This document shows positions 34,372 to 42,078 of a stretch of 64,000 bases of DNA, in pieces; position 1 is the first letter of the stretch; each line of letters begins with the position of its first letter. The notes below the pieces were generated by a model, which saw only the letters and a program-made list of their open reading frames with translations, was not told the DNA's origin and did not search any database. The stretch spans positions 8,742-72,741 of the forward strand of contig JANRJV010000030.1 in the NCBI GenBank assembly GCA_033763795.1, written 5' to 3'. The DNA comes from JAEUIV01 sp033763795 (GTDB lineage: Bacteria > Planctomycetota > Phycisphaerae > Phycisphaerales > UBA1924). The translations under genes and the position numbers were made by a program.

Positions 34372-34377
34372 AGTCTA
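34372..34377 (-). promoter_or_regulatory. -10 hexamer TAGACT for the leaderless transglutaminase gene
   Basis: TAGACT on the minus strand ending 6 nt before ATG 34365, the spacing expected if transcription starts at the A of ATG. No Shine-Dalgarno. Confidence 0.6.
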
Positions 34378-34419
34378 GGCCCCGCCGAACCACCTCCCGC
34401 TCCGCACGCTCGGCTGTCG

Positions 34420-34425
34420 TACCTT
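34420..34425 (+). promoter_or_regulatory. -10 hexamer TACCTT for leaderless tatD
   Basis: TACCTT, 7 nt before ATG 34433. Together with TAGACT on the other strand it makes a compact divergent pair of leaderless promoters. Confidence 0.6.
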
Positions 34426-34432
34426 GAGCGCC

Positions 34433-35224
34433 ATGATCGACACCCACTGCCACCTCACCTTCCCCGACTTTGCGGGCCGAATCGACGCGGTGCTCGACGA
34501 AGCCGCGCGCCACGGCGTCGCCGGCTGCATCACCATCTCGACCACCACCGCCGACTGCCTCGACGCGCTGGCCATCGCCGAGCGCCACGCCAATGTCTGG
34601 TGCACCGCGGGCGTCCACCCCCTCTACTCGGACAAGGGCCCGCACAACTGGGAGAACCTCCGCCGCGTCGCCCGCAGCCCGCGCTGCGTCGCGTGGGGCG
34701 AGCTGGGGCTCGACCATCACTACGACCGCCCGCCCCGCGACCTGCAGCACTCCGTCCTGCACGAGCAACTGGCCTTCATCGAGTCCTGCGCACCGGAGAT
34801 CGACCTCCCCGTCGAGGTCCACTGCCGAAAGGCCTTCGCCGACCTCATCCCCGTTCTCAAGCGCACCTCGCTGCGCCCCGACCGCTTCGTCTTCCACTGC
34901 TTCACGGGCGACAGCGCCGACATGCGCCTCATCCTGGACTTCGGCGGCTGGGTCAGCATCACCGGCGTCGTCACCTACAAGAACGCCCCGGAGCTGCGCG
35001 ATGCGGTCAGGCTGCTGCCGGTCGACCGCCTCATGGTCGAGACCGACGCCCCCTTCCTCTCCCCGGAGCCGTTCCGCGGCGTCCGGCCCAACGCCCCGCG
35101 CTACGCCCGCGTCATCGCCGAACATCTCGCGGGGCTCTACGGCCTCTCCTGGGACGCCTTCCACGATCAGATCAACGACAACACCCGCCGATTCTTCCCC
35201 AAGCTCTCCCCCTTTCCCGGCTGA
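34433..35224 (+). CDS. tatD: TatD-family metal-dependent hydrolase (DNase)
   Basis: A 263-aa TIM-barrel hydrolase. Metal ligands are recognisable in MIDTHCHLTFPDF, GELGLDHHYD, PVEVHCRKAF, FHCFTGD and METDAPFL (VETDAPFLSPEPFRG). TatD proteins are 3'-5' exonucleases acting on single-stranded DNA or RNA. The start MIDTHCHL at 34433 is the family norm, and the 7-nt spacing to a -10 hexamer supports it. miaB follows 56 nt downstream with its own promoter. Confidence 0.93.
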   Translation: MIDTHCHLTFPDFAGRIDAVLDEAARHGVAGCITISTTTADCLDALAIAERHANVWCTAGVHPLYSDKGPHNWENLRRVARSPRCVAWGELGLDHHYDRPPRDLQHSVLHEQLAFIESCAPEIDLPVEVHCRKAFADLIPVLKRTSLRPDRFVFHCFTGDSADMRLILDFGGWVSITGVVTYKNAPELRDAVRLLPVDRLMVETDAPFLSPEPFRGVRPNAPRYARVIAEHLAGLYGLSWDAFHDQINDNTRRFFPKLSPFPG

Positions 35225-35266
35225 AGCGGACCGGGCCCGAGCCTCACCTTCGCGCCCGCGCTTTCC

Positions 35267-35272
35267 TACAGT
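35267..35272 (+). promoter_or_regulatory. -10 hexamer TACAGT for leaderless miaB
   Basis: TACAGT followed by TT and six C, 8 nt in all, then ATG 35281. No ribosome-binding site is possible in that spacer. Confidence 0.6.
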
Positions 35273-35280
35273 TTCCCCCC

Positions 35281-36969
35281 ATGCCGGCCCGCACGGTCTA
35301 TCTCGAAACCTTCGGCTGCCAGATGAACGAGCTCGACTCCGAGCTCGTCTCCGGACAGCTCCGCGCGCTGGGCTACGGCTTCACCGACGACCCGCAGAAC
35401 GCCTCCGTCATCCTCTACAACACTTGCTCCGTCCGCGACCACGCCGAGCAGAAGGTCCGCTCGCGGCTGGGCGAGCTTCGGCTCCGCAAGCTGGAGGAGC
35501 CCGGCTTGGTCGTGGGCGTCCTCGGATGCATGGCCGAACGCGACGGCGTCGACCTTCTCCGCAAAATGCCCGTGGTCGACGTGCTCTGCGGACCGGGCGA
35601 GCTCGACAAGCTCCCGGGCCTGCTCGACAACGCCTGGCGCACGCGGCAGTCGCTCGCCTCCACCGACGCGCCGGCGAGCCACTCGGCCCGCGCCGTCGCC
35701 CTCCAGGGCAACACCTCGCGCCGCAGCGCCACGCTCGCCGCCGCCGAGGACCGCCTGGAGATGCTGGACCTCTCCCGCGCCGTCTCGCCCGACGATCACC
35801 GCGGGGCCGCCTACGTCCGCATCACCCGGGGCTGCAACAAGTTCTGCACCTACTGCGTCGTCCCGCACACGCGCGGCGCCGAGGTCCACCGCCCCCCCGA
35901 GCACATCATCGACGAGTGCAAGAGGCTCGCCGACGCCGGCGTCATCGAGATCACCCTGCTGGGCCAGACCGTCAATCACTACCGCTTCGAGCACGGCGCC
36001 GCGGTGACCGTCGGCGGCGTGATCCAACCGCAAAAAGGCCGCTCATATCAGGGCGGACACCGCCGCGACCCCTTCGCCGGTTCCAGCACCACCACCTTCG
36101 CCGACCTGCTGGCCCGGATCCACGAGCACGTCCCCTCCGTCCGCCGCCTCCGCTTCGTCACGAGCTATCCCCGCGACTTCGGCGACGACGTCCTCGAAGT
36201 CATCCGCGACCATCCGCGCATCTGCCGCTACCTGCACGTCCCCGCCCAGTCGGGCAGCGACCGCATGCTCGCCGCCATGAACCGCGGCTACAGCGTCGGC
36301 GAGTATCTGGAGTTCATCGACCGGGCCCGCGCCCACCTCGATCAGCCCGAGATCGGCCGGCCGCTCACCCTCGCCGGCGACATCATCGCCGGGTTCAGCG
36401 GCGAGACCGAAGACGACCACCGCGCCACCGCCGACCTGCTGCGCCGCGTGCGCTACAAGAACTGCTTCATCTTCAAGTACTCGCCACGTCCCGGCACCAC
36501 CGCGTTCGACCGGCTGCCCGACGACGTGCCCGACGAGACCAAGCGACGCCGCGTCAACGAGCTCCTGGCCCTCCAGCAGTCGATCTCCGACGAGGTGGGC
36601 CGCGGACAGGTCGGTCAGACGGTGGACGTCTTCGTGCAGGGAGAGAGCCCGCGGGAGCGCAAGAAGGCCCGCCCGGCCCCTGCTCCCGCCCGGGCCGCAC
36701 ACGTCGGGCTGACCATCTCGGGCCGGTCGCTCTCCGATGACGCGCCGGCGGCGGACGCGTGCTGCCCGGCCCCGACCGTGCACTCGGCCGCCGGGGACCC
36801 CGGCGACGCCGGCCCCGTCCAGCTCTCAGGCCGGACCGAAGGCGACCTGATCGTGGTCTTCGACGCTCCCCAGGACCGCGACCCGGCCCGACTGGTCGGG
36901 TCGATCGCCACTGTTCGGATTCTGGACGTGCGTCACCTGACGCTTTTCGGCGAGCTCGTCAACCCTTGA
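35281..36969 (+). CDS. miaB: tRNA-2-methylthio-N6-dimethylallyladenosine synthase
   Basis: Radical-SAM methylthiotransferase acting at A37 of tRNAs. 562 aa, longer than usual (~440-480). The N-terminal [4Fe-4S] domain (TFGCQMNELDSELVSGQL; NTCSVRDHAEQK; GVLGCMAERDG) is followed by the radical-SAM core with RGCNKFCTYCVVPHTRG, and by a C-terminal TRAM domain. Two inserts explain the extra length. One lies in the radical-SAM domain (GGVIQPQKGRSYQGGHRRDP, ~residues 240-265). The other is an Ala/Pro/Ser-rich insert of ~70 residues inside the TRAM region (~460-525). Confidence 0.94.
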   Translation: MPARTVYLETFGCQMNELDSELVSGQLRALGYGFTDDPQNASVILYNTCSVRDHAEQKVRSRLGELRLRKLEEPGLVVGVLGCMAERDGVDLLRKMPVVDVLCGPGELDKLPGLLDNAWRTRQSLASTDAPASHSARAVALQGNTSRRSATLAAAEDRLEMLDLSRAVSPDDHRGAAYVRITRGCNKFCTYCVVPHTRGAEVHRPPEHIIDECKRLADAGVIEITLLGQTVNHYRFEHGAAVTVGGVIQPQKGRSYQGGHRRDPFAGSSTTTFADLLARIHEHVPSVRRLRFVTSYPRDFGDDVLEVIRDHPRICRYLHVPAQSGSDRMLAAMNRGYSVGEYLEFIDRARAHLDQPEIGRPLTLAGDIIAGFSGETEDDHRATADLLRRVRYKNCFIFKYSPRPGTTAFDRLPDDVPDETKRRRVNELLALQQSISDEVGRGQVGQTVDVFVQGESPRERKKARPAPAPARAAHVGLTISGRSLSDDAPAADACCPAPTVHSAAGDPGDAGPVQLSGRTEGDLIVVFDAPQDRDPARLVGSIATVRILDVRHLTLFGELVNP

Positions 36970-37065
36970 GATGAGCCCGAGGCTCCGCTTTCAGGAGCCC
37001 GTTCGGGTACTCGCCCTCTCAAAACTTTCATTTTTGCCAAACGAATCGCTTGACGCCCGGGTTAC

Positions 37066-37093
37066 TTGCAATCGCGTAGACCAGTGGTACATT
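37066..37093 (+). promoter_or_regulatory. Sigma-70-type promoter of the PEP-CTERM gene
   Basis: -35 TTGCAA (37066-37071), 16-nt spacer, -10 TACATT (37088-37093). Predicted transcription start near 37100 gives a leader of about 135 nt, in contrast to the leaderless genes around it. Confidence 0.6.
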
Positions 37094-37158
37094 CTCCCCG
37101 GCGACCCAACGCACAGGGGGTCCGCCACCTGCCTCGAACTGCACACGGATTAGGAGTC

Positions 37159-37178
37159 GCGGTTGTTCTTTCAACCGC
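37159..37178 (+). other. Leader hairpin upstream of the PEP-CTERM gene
   Basis: 7-bp perfect stem GCGGTTG/CAACCGC with loop TTCTTT inside the long 5' leader. An AGGAGTCG sequence just before it is repeated next to the real start (AGGAGTCGGAG-ATG). Confidence 0.45.
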
Positions 37179-37235
37179 ATTAGCACGGGTTACAGAGAGA
37201 GTCGCCCACAGGGGCCACACCGAGAGGAGTCGGAG

Positions 37236-37985
37236 ATGAGTATGTACACGCGCTCGGCGGCGGCTGCCGGTCTGTTGTTCGCGGTTGTGGGGTCCGCGAA
37301 CGCGGGGATGTTCAACCAGAACATCTTCATCGGCTTCCAGGATCCATTCGGCGGTCGGGAACTGATCTACACCCAGCCGGCCACCGCGGCCGAGCTCGGG
37401 AGCCTGACCTACGACACCAGCCGAACCACGGTCGATCTCACCATCGATCTGTCGGACTTCGGCTTCGGTTCGTCGCTGGTCATCGTTTCCCGCCTGCAAC
37501 TCGACGTTGACGTCGGTCCCGCCTCGCCCGGCGCTCAGCCGAACGAATTCGTCGCGACCGCCAGCGGCAACTTCAGCTTCTTCCGCGATAGCGACGGTGC
37601 TTCGCTCATCTCCGGCACCTTCAACAACGCGTCCCTCTCGATCCTCCGCGGCACGTCGGGCGGCCTGACCGCCAACGGCCTCATCAACGCCGGACAGTTC
37701 AACATCGCCTTCAACCCCGCCCTCCTCCAGGAGTTCAGCAACTTCGGCTACCAGTTCGCCGGTTTCGACACCAACCGCCCCGGCGACGCCTCCTGGACCG
37801 TCACCGCCCCCACTCCCAATCCCATCGACGCCATGTACACCCCCCAGGGTTCGGCTGAGAACTTCTTCGCCTCCTTCACCGCCAACTCCGCCTTCACCGG
37901 CACCATCCCGGTCATCCCGACCCCCGGCGTGCTGAGCCTCGCCGCGGCCGCCGGCCTGCTGATCCTGGGTTCGCGCCGCCGCTGA
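37236..37985 (+). CDS. Secreted PEP-CTERM-like protein of unknown function
   Basis: 249 aa. The signal peptide (about residues 1-28, ending ...GSANAG) is followed by a beta-rich domain typical of planctomycete PEP-CTERM proteins. The C-terminal sorting region is PTPGVLSLAAAAGLLILGSR plus Arg: a Pro-containing motif, one hydrophobic helix and a basic end. The PEP triad is replaced by a Pro-Thr-Pro variant. AGGAG lies 6 nt before the ATG. It is a single-gene transcription unit with a clear promoter, a long leader and a strong terminator. No enzyme motif. Confidence 0.85.
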   Translation: MSMYTRSAAAAGLLFAVVGSANAGMFNQNIFIGFQDPFGGRELIYTQPATAAELGSLTYDTSRTTVDLTIDLSDFGFGSSLVIVSRLQLDVDVGPASPGAQPNEFVATASGNFSFFRDSDGASLISGTFNNASLSILRGTSGGLTANGLINAGQFNIAFNPALLQEFSNFGYQFAGFDTNRPGDASWTVTAPTPNPIDAMYTPQGSAENFFASFTANSAFTGTIPVIPTPGVLSLAAAAGLLILGSRRR

Positions 37986-38019
37986 TCGCGGACGACGCTC
38001 AACCAACATGCCTTCCCCC

Positions 38020-38053
38020 AGCGGTCCCGGTCATCCGGGACCGCTGTCTTTTT
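38020..38053 (+). terminator. Rho-independent terminator of the PEP-CTERM gene
   Basis: Perfect 11-bp stem AGCGGTCCCGG/CCGGGACCGCT with loop TCAT, followed by GTCTTTTT. Confidence 0.9.
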
Positions 38054-38178
38054 GCCCGTCAACCGACGGCGGGCGCGCGGCGACCGCGCGCAGCCGCTCG
38101 CCCTCGGCCCGCGACCCGCGACCGTTCCAAGCGTTCCGTTTCCTTGATCCTGAAGGAGGCCCCGCCCGGCGCCGCGCT

Positions 38179-38239
38179 GCTCATCCGTGTCCGACGCTCA
38201 CCGCGACCGGCGCTCATCCGCGTGCGACGCTCACCGCGA
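38179..38239. repeat. Direct repeat, 28-bp units at 33-bp period
   Basis: Units 38179-38206 and 38212-38239 differ at two positions (GCTCATCCGTGTCCGACGCT versus GCTCATCCGCGTGCGACGCT for the first 20 bases). The second unit covers the stop codon and last codons of the PBP4 gene; the first lies just beyond it. Confidence 0.7.
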
Positions 38240-39700
38240 GCCAGCGGCTCCGGGGTTCGCCCCCTGGGAGAACCACGCGTCCGCCAGCATGATGATCTTC
38301 TCCTCGGCTTCCCGGATCGCCGTGAGCTGCACGCGGTTGGGCTTGTCGTTGGTCACGATGGAGAAGATGAGCCGGCGGTTCGTCCGCGGGTCGGTGATGT
38401 AGCCGCTGATCGCCGAGACGCCGGCCAGATACCCCGTCTTGGCCCGCACTTCGTGCTTGGGGCCCGCTCCGCGGAACCGCCGGCGCAGCGTCCCCTCTTC
38501 ACCCGCTTCGGGAAGACTCTGGATGAACGCGTCGGCCAGCTTGGTGTCGTCGGCCATCTCGCGCAGCCACCGGGCCAGCGCCCGGGGCGTCACACGGTTG
38601 TTCCGGCTCATCCCCGACCCGTCCGCCACAGTGAACGCCTGCCCCGCGTCCAGCCCCACCTTTTCCTGCAGCACCATCCGCACCACCGCCGAGCCGTTGC
38701 TCCACGAGCCCGGCGCACCGGTCACCTCGTGGCCCATCCGCTTGATCAGCGCTTCGGCGTAGAGGTTGTACGAGTCCACGTTGCACCGCCGCAGCACGTC
38801 TGCCAGCGGCGTCGTGATGGTGTGAATCACCCGCCCGCCCGCGAGCGTCTCGTTCGCCGCGGCCAGACGCACGCTCGCCGGCTCGATTCCCGCCGCCCCC
38901 ATCCGGTCGGCCAGCAATCGGCCCAGATAGTTCGGGATATCCGTCAGCGCCACCTCGACCGGGTCGTTCGCGAAGCGGACATCGCCGTGGAGTGTCAGGT
39001 TGTTCTTGGGGTCACGCGCCGCCCACGCCGTCTGGTTGCCCTGCCGCACGCTGCGCGCCCGGTTCCGGATCTCCAGCCAGGGCGACGCAGGCTCCGTCTT
39101 GATCGCCGGCGGCCGGCCCACTTCCAGCGGCTCCGTGAAGATCCACAGCAAGTTCGTGTGGAAGTTCACCCCCGACACCTCCGCGCAGTACCACCGGTTG
39201 AGCTGCTCGACGGGCCACGTCGGGTGCACGTACTCCCGATCAAACACCCGGTCGTCGATCACCAGCTCCGCCCCGGGCCTGACCCCAGCGTCCTTCATGG
39301 CGCTGACCCAGCGCTCGAGCACGGAGTTGACCGTCAGCTTGGACTTCTCCAGCAGCTTGGGGTCCGCGATCGTCGGATCCCCCGACCCGCGGAAGACCAC
39401 CCGCCCCGCCGGACCGGCCGACGGGTCGTGGATGATCTCCGTCACGAACTCGAACCCGGGACCCAGGAGCGCCAGGGCGGCCCCGCTGGTCAGAAGCTTC
39501 ATGTTCGACGCCGGGATGAACTGCTCGTCCGACCGGTGCTCGGCGAGAACGTTCCCCGTCTGAGCGTCCATGATGATGACGCCCGCCTTGATCTGCCGGA
39601 GCTTGGAATCCGCCAGCACGTTCTCGACCCGCCTGTCGAGCGATTGCCCCAGAGCCCCCGCCGCGAGGGTGAGCACAAGCACACTGGAACGCAGAGCCAT
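38231..39700 (-). CDS. dacB: D-alanyl-D-alanine carboxypeptidase/endopeptidase (class C PBP, PBP4 type)
   Basis: A 489-aa peptidase-S13 protein that trims or cuts peptidoglycan cross-links in the periplasm. The signal peptide (ALRSSVLVLTLAAGALGQ) is followed by the SxxK motif PASNMKLL (Ser65, Lys68), SGMSRNN as the SxN motif, and RAKTGYLAG as the KTG motif. The large inserted domain between motifs 1 and 2 is typical of PBP4. ATG 39700 puts the signal peptide at the N-terminus; an in-frame GTG at 39724 is an alternative. No Shine-Dalgarno is evident. Confidence 0.92.
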   Translation of the reverse strand: MALRSSVLVLTLAAGALGQSLDRRVENVLADSKLRQIKAGVIIMDAQTGNVLAEHRSDEQFIPASNMKLLTSGAALALLGPGFEFVTEIIHDPSAGPAGRVVFRGSGDPTIADPKLLEKSKLTVNSVLERWVSAMKDAGVRPGAELVIDDRVFDREYVHPTWPVEQLNRWYCAEVSGVNFHTNLLWIFTEPLEVGRPPAIKTEPASPWLEIRNRARSVRQGNQTAWAARDPKNNLTLHGDVRFANDPVEVALTDIPNYLGRLLADRMGAAGIEPASVRLAAANETLAGGRVIHTITTPLADVLRRCNVDSYNLYAEALIKRMGHEVTGAPGSWSNGSAVVRMVLQEKVGLDAGQAFTVADGSGMSRNNRVTPRALARWLREMADDTKLADAFIQSLPEAGEEGTLRRRFRGAGPKHEVRAKTGYLAGVSAISGYITDPRTNRRLIFSIVTNDKPNRVQLTAIREAEEKIIMLADAWFSQGANPGAAGSR

Positions 39701-39845
39701 CCGATTCACAGCGCGGTACAGCACGGGCAGACCTCCGGTCTTTGCGGGAAACAGCGTTGCATCGTCCCGAGGAGCGTCGCGGCTGCACATTCTCGGGTCG
39801 CGATTTCGCCCCCGTCCATGCGCCCCTCGGCGCCGATCCGCCCCC

Positions 39846-40487
39846 TCAGAAACCCGCGTTCCGGAGCCAGTCGCTGGGCTGGCACTCCAGCGCATTGGCG
39901 ATCGCGACAAAGCTCTCGAGGCTCGGCAGGTGGGCTCCCCGCTCGATGCTGGAAAGCTGGCTGACGCTCACTCCCGACGATTCGGACAGGTCGCGGAGCG
40001 TCCAGCCGCGCTGCGCACGGGTAAGCCGGATCTGCCGCCCCAGTTCCGAGCGGAGCCTCTCGTGCGGCGCGCCCCCCAGCCCCAGAGACCGGGCCGCCTG
40101 CCCGAGCGCCCGCCGGAGCTCTTCCGCCTTGAAGGGCTTCGAGATGTAGTCAAAGACGTCCTGCTTGAACGTCTCCCGCATCGTCTCCATCGACGGGAAC
40201 CCGGTCACCACGATCACGCACAACTTTGGCCAGCGCCCCCGCACCGCCTCCAGCACCGTTGTCCCCGAATGCTTGCCCATCTTCATGTCCAGCAGCACGA
40301 CGTCGGGGGCCCGCGCCTCGATCGCGGCGTACAGCTCTTCCGGAACCGACACCGCCCGCACATGGTGCCCCTCCCGCCCCAGCAGGTCGGCGATGTGCTC
40401 TCGGAAGTCCGGATCGTCGTCGAGCGCGATGATCGACAGCGGCGGAACCCGCTCGTGCGCCACATCGCCCCGGTCCAGTTCAGTCAT
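39846..40487 (-). CDS. Response regulator with receiver + XRE-type helix-turn-helix
   Basis: 213 aa. The receiver domain (residues ~17-135) has acidic pocket ALDDDPDF, phospho-acceptor Asp67 in VVLLDMKMG, VVTGFP and Lys in YISKPF. The output domain (~150-213) is a Cro/CI-type HTH: LGRQIRLTRAQRGWTLRDLS ... SVSQLSSIERGAHLPSLE. An XRE output on a receiver is uncommon; OmpR, NarL or Fis-type domains are the norm. The start overlaps the kinase stop by 8 nt. It probably acts as the DNA-binding partner of the adjacent kinase; targets unknown. Confidence 0.9.
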   Translation of the reverse strand: MTELDRGDVAHERVPPLSIIALDDDPDFREHIADLLGREGHHVRAVSVPEELYAAIEARAPDVVLLDMKMGKHSGTTVLEAVRGRWPKLCVIVVTGFPSMETMRETFKQDVFDYISKPFKAEELRRALGQAARSLGLGGAPHERLRSELGRQIRLTRAQRGWTLRDLSESSGVSVSQLSSIERGAHLPSLESFVAIANALECQPSDWLRNAGF

Positions 40488-42078
40488 CGGTGCTCTTCTC
40501 GGGTGCGTTCCGCATTCCTCCGGTCGGGTCCGGGGCGGAATCGCCGGTGAGTGTACCCGTCCCGGATGCGGCGACCGCCACCGCGCCCGGCGTCTCCGGA
40601 GACCATTCGGGCAGCATCACCTCAAAGATCGCCCCGCCCTGCGGCGCGTTCCTCGCGAGGATGAGCCCGCCGTGCTCCCGCACGATGCCCTCCGCCACCG
40701 CCAGCCCCAGCCCGGTTCCCTTCGCGTCCAGCCGCGTCGAGCGGAACGGCTCGAAAAGTCGGGGCAGGATCTCGGGCTCGATCCCCGGCCCCGAATCACT
40801 CACGCAGATCGAGACCCACCGCCGACGCTCCGCCGCGTCCGCCGCGGAACCCTGCTCGGCCCCGCCGGACTGTGTGCGCGTCACCGCGATCCACCCCGGA
40901 GCGTCCAGCGCGTCAACCGCGTTCCGCAGCAGGTTGACGAATACCTGCACAAGCCGGTCGAAATCGCCCCGCACGTTCGTCCCCGGGGGCAGCGCGTTCT
41001 CGAACCGCACACCCTCCGCCCCCCGGTCCAGGCTCACCAGCGTCCACGCCTCATCGATCATCGCCCGGGCGTCCACCATCGCCGACGTCGCCGGTCGCAC
41101 CCGCGCGAAATCCAGCAGGCTCTCGCTCAGCTTCTCCAGCCGGCCCAGCACGCGAAGCATCAGCGCCGCCCGCTCGGGGCTCACGCTCCGCGAAGGGGCC
41201 GCCGCGATCTCCTCGACCGACCCCTTCAGCACCGCCAGCGGCGTGTTCAGCTCGTGCGCGATCCCCGCCGACATCATCCCCAGGCTGGCCAGTCGGTCCT
41301 GATCCGCAAGGTTCCGCCGCGCCGTTTCGAGCAGGTGATTCTTCCGGCGCAGCTCGTTGGCGGCGACCTCGATCTGCCCCAGGGCGCTCTCCAGCTGCGC
41401 CTCCTGGCTCCGCAGCTTGAGGATCGACTCGTTCCGCGAGCGCATGATCTGTCCCAATTCATCGCCCGGCATCTCGCTCTCGGCGATGAGCTCCCGCTCC
41501 CGCTCGCCCCGCTGCACCGCTTCGTCCGCCGCCCGCAGCGTCTCCAAGGGCTCGTACACCTGCCGCGGCAGCACGAACACCTCCATCACCACCGCGATCA
41601 GGGCGTAGACCGCGAGCAGCGCCAGCGTCAGCAGCAGGTACAGCCGGTCCACCGCCGCCCGGGCCTCGGCGATCCGCACCGTCGCCACGATGAACCGCTC
41701 CCCCGACGGGTCCCAGCGCACCGCCCGCAGAGGCCCCGTCGTCTCCGTCAGGAACACGCACGCGCCGGGCACGAGCCGCGCCCGCTCGGCCGCCTCGGAC
41801 GCGAGCCCCAGCTCGCCCTCCGTTCCCGCCCGAACCGAGATGTCCCGCACCGCGGCCCGCCCCAGCGCCTCCGGAGACTCAAGAAACAGCTCCATCGCCA
41901 GGCGCGCCTCGATCTTCTCCGCTTCGAGCATCAGCCGGGCGATCGGCGTGCGCAGCGTCGTCAGGAGCACCACCGCCAGCGCCACCGAAAACAGCGTGTG
42001 CATGAAGATGAGCTTGCTGCGGATGCGCCGCGGCAGCCAGCTCACGCGCGCTGCGCGACCCGCCGCTCCCGCCGTCAA
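40480..42078 (-). CDS. Transmembrane sensor histidine kinase
   Basis: A 532-aa product. TM1 at residues ~22-42, an extracytoplasmic sensor of ~110 residues, TM2 (LYLLLTLALLAVYALIAVVM), a HAMP-like linker, HisKA with SAGIAHELNTPLAVLKG (His275) and a HATPase_c domain with N box VNLLRNAVDAL, SDSGPGIEPE, GTGLGLAVAEGI. The family phosphorylates a partner receiver, here almost certainly the overlapping XRE regulator. The TTG start at 42078 overlaps the upstream stop as TTGA. GTG 42045 is an alternative start close to TM1. Confidence 0.92.
   Translation of the reverse strand: MTAGAAGRAARVSWLPRRIRSKLIFMHTLFSVALAVVLLTTLRTPIARLMLEAEKIEARLAMELFLESPEALGRAAVRDISVRAGTEGELGLASEAAERARLVPGACVFLTETTGPLRAVRWDPSGERFIVATVRIAEARAAVDRLYLLLTLALLAVYALIAVVMEVFVLPRQVYEPLETLRAADEAVQRGERERELIAESEMPGDELGQIMRSRNESILKLRSQEAQLESALGQIEVAANELRRKNHLLETARRNLADQDRLASLGMMSAGIAHELNTPLAVLKGSVEEIAAAPSRSVSPERAALMLRVLGRLEKLSESLLDFARVRPATSAMVDARAMIDEAWTLVSLDRGAEGVRFENALPPGTNVRGDFDRLVQVFVNLLRNAVDALDAPGWIAVTRTQSGGAEQGSAADAAERRRWVSICVSDSGPGIEPEILPRLFEPFRSTRLDAKGTGLGLAVAEGIVREHGGLILARNAPQGGAIFEVMLPEWSPETPGAVAVAASGTGTLTGDSAPDPTGGMRNAPEKSTDD

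Noticed and set aside
36971..37153. 60-codon frame directly after miaB
   Set aside because: It spans the promoter and leader of the PEP-CTERM gene and has no ribosome-binding site.
38144..39964. 606-codon plus-strand frame across dacB
   Set aside because: Shadow frame, His/Arg-rich, no family signature. dacB has SxxK, SxN and KTG.
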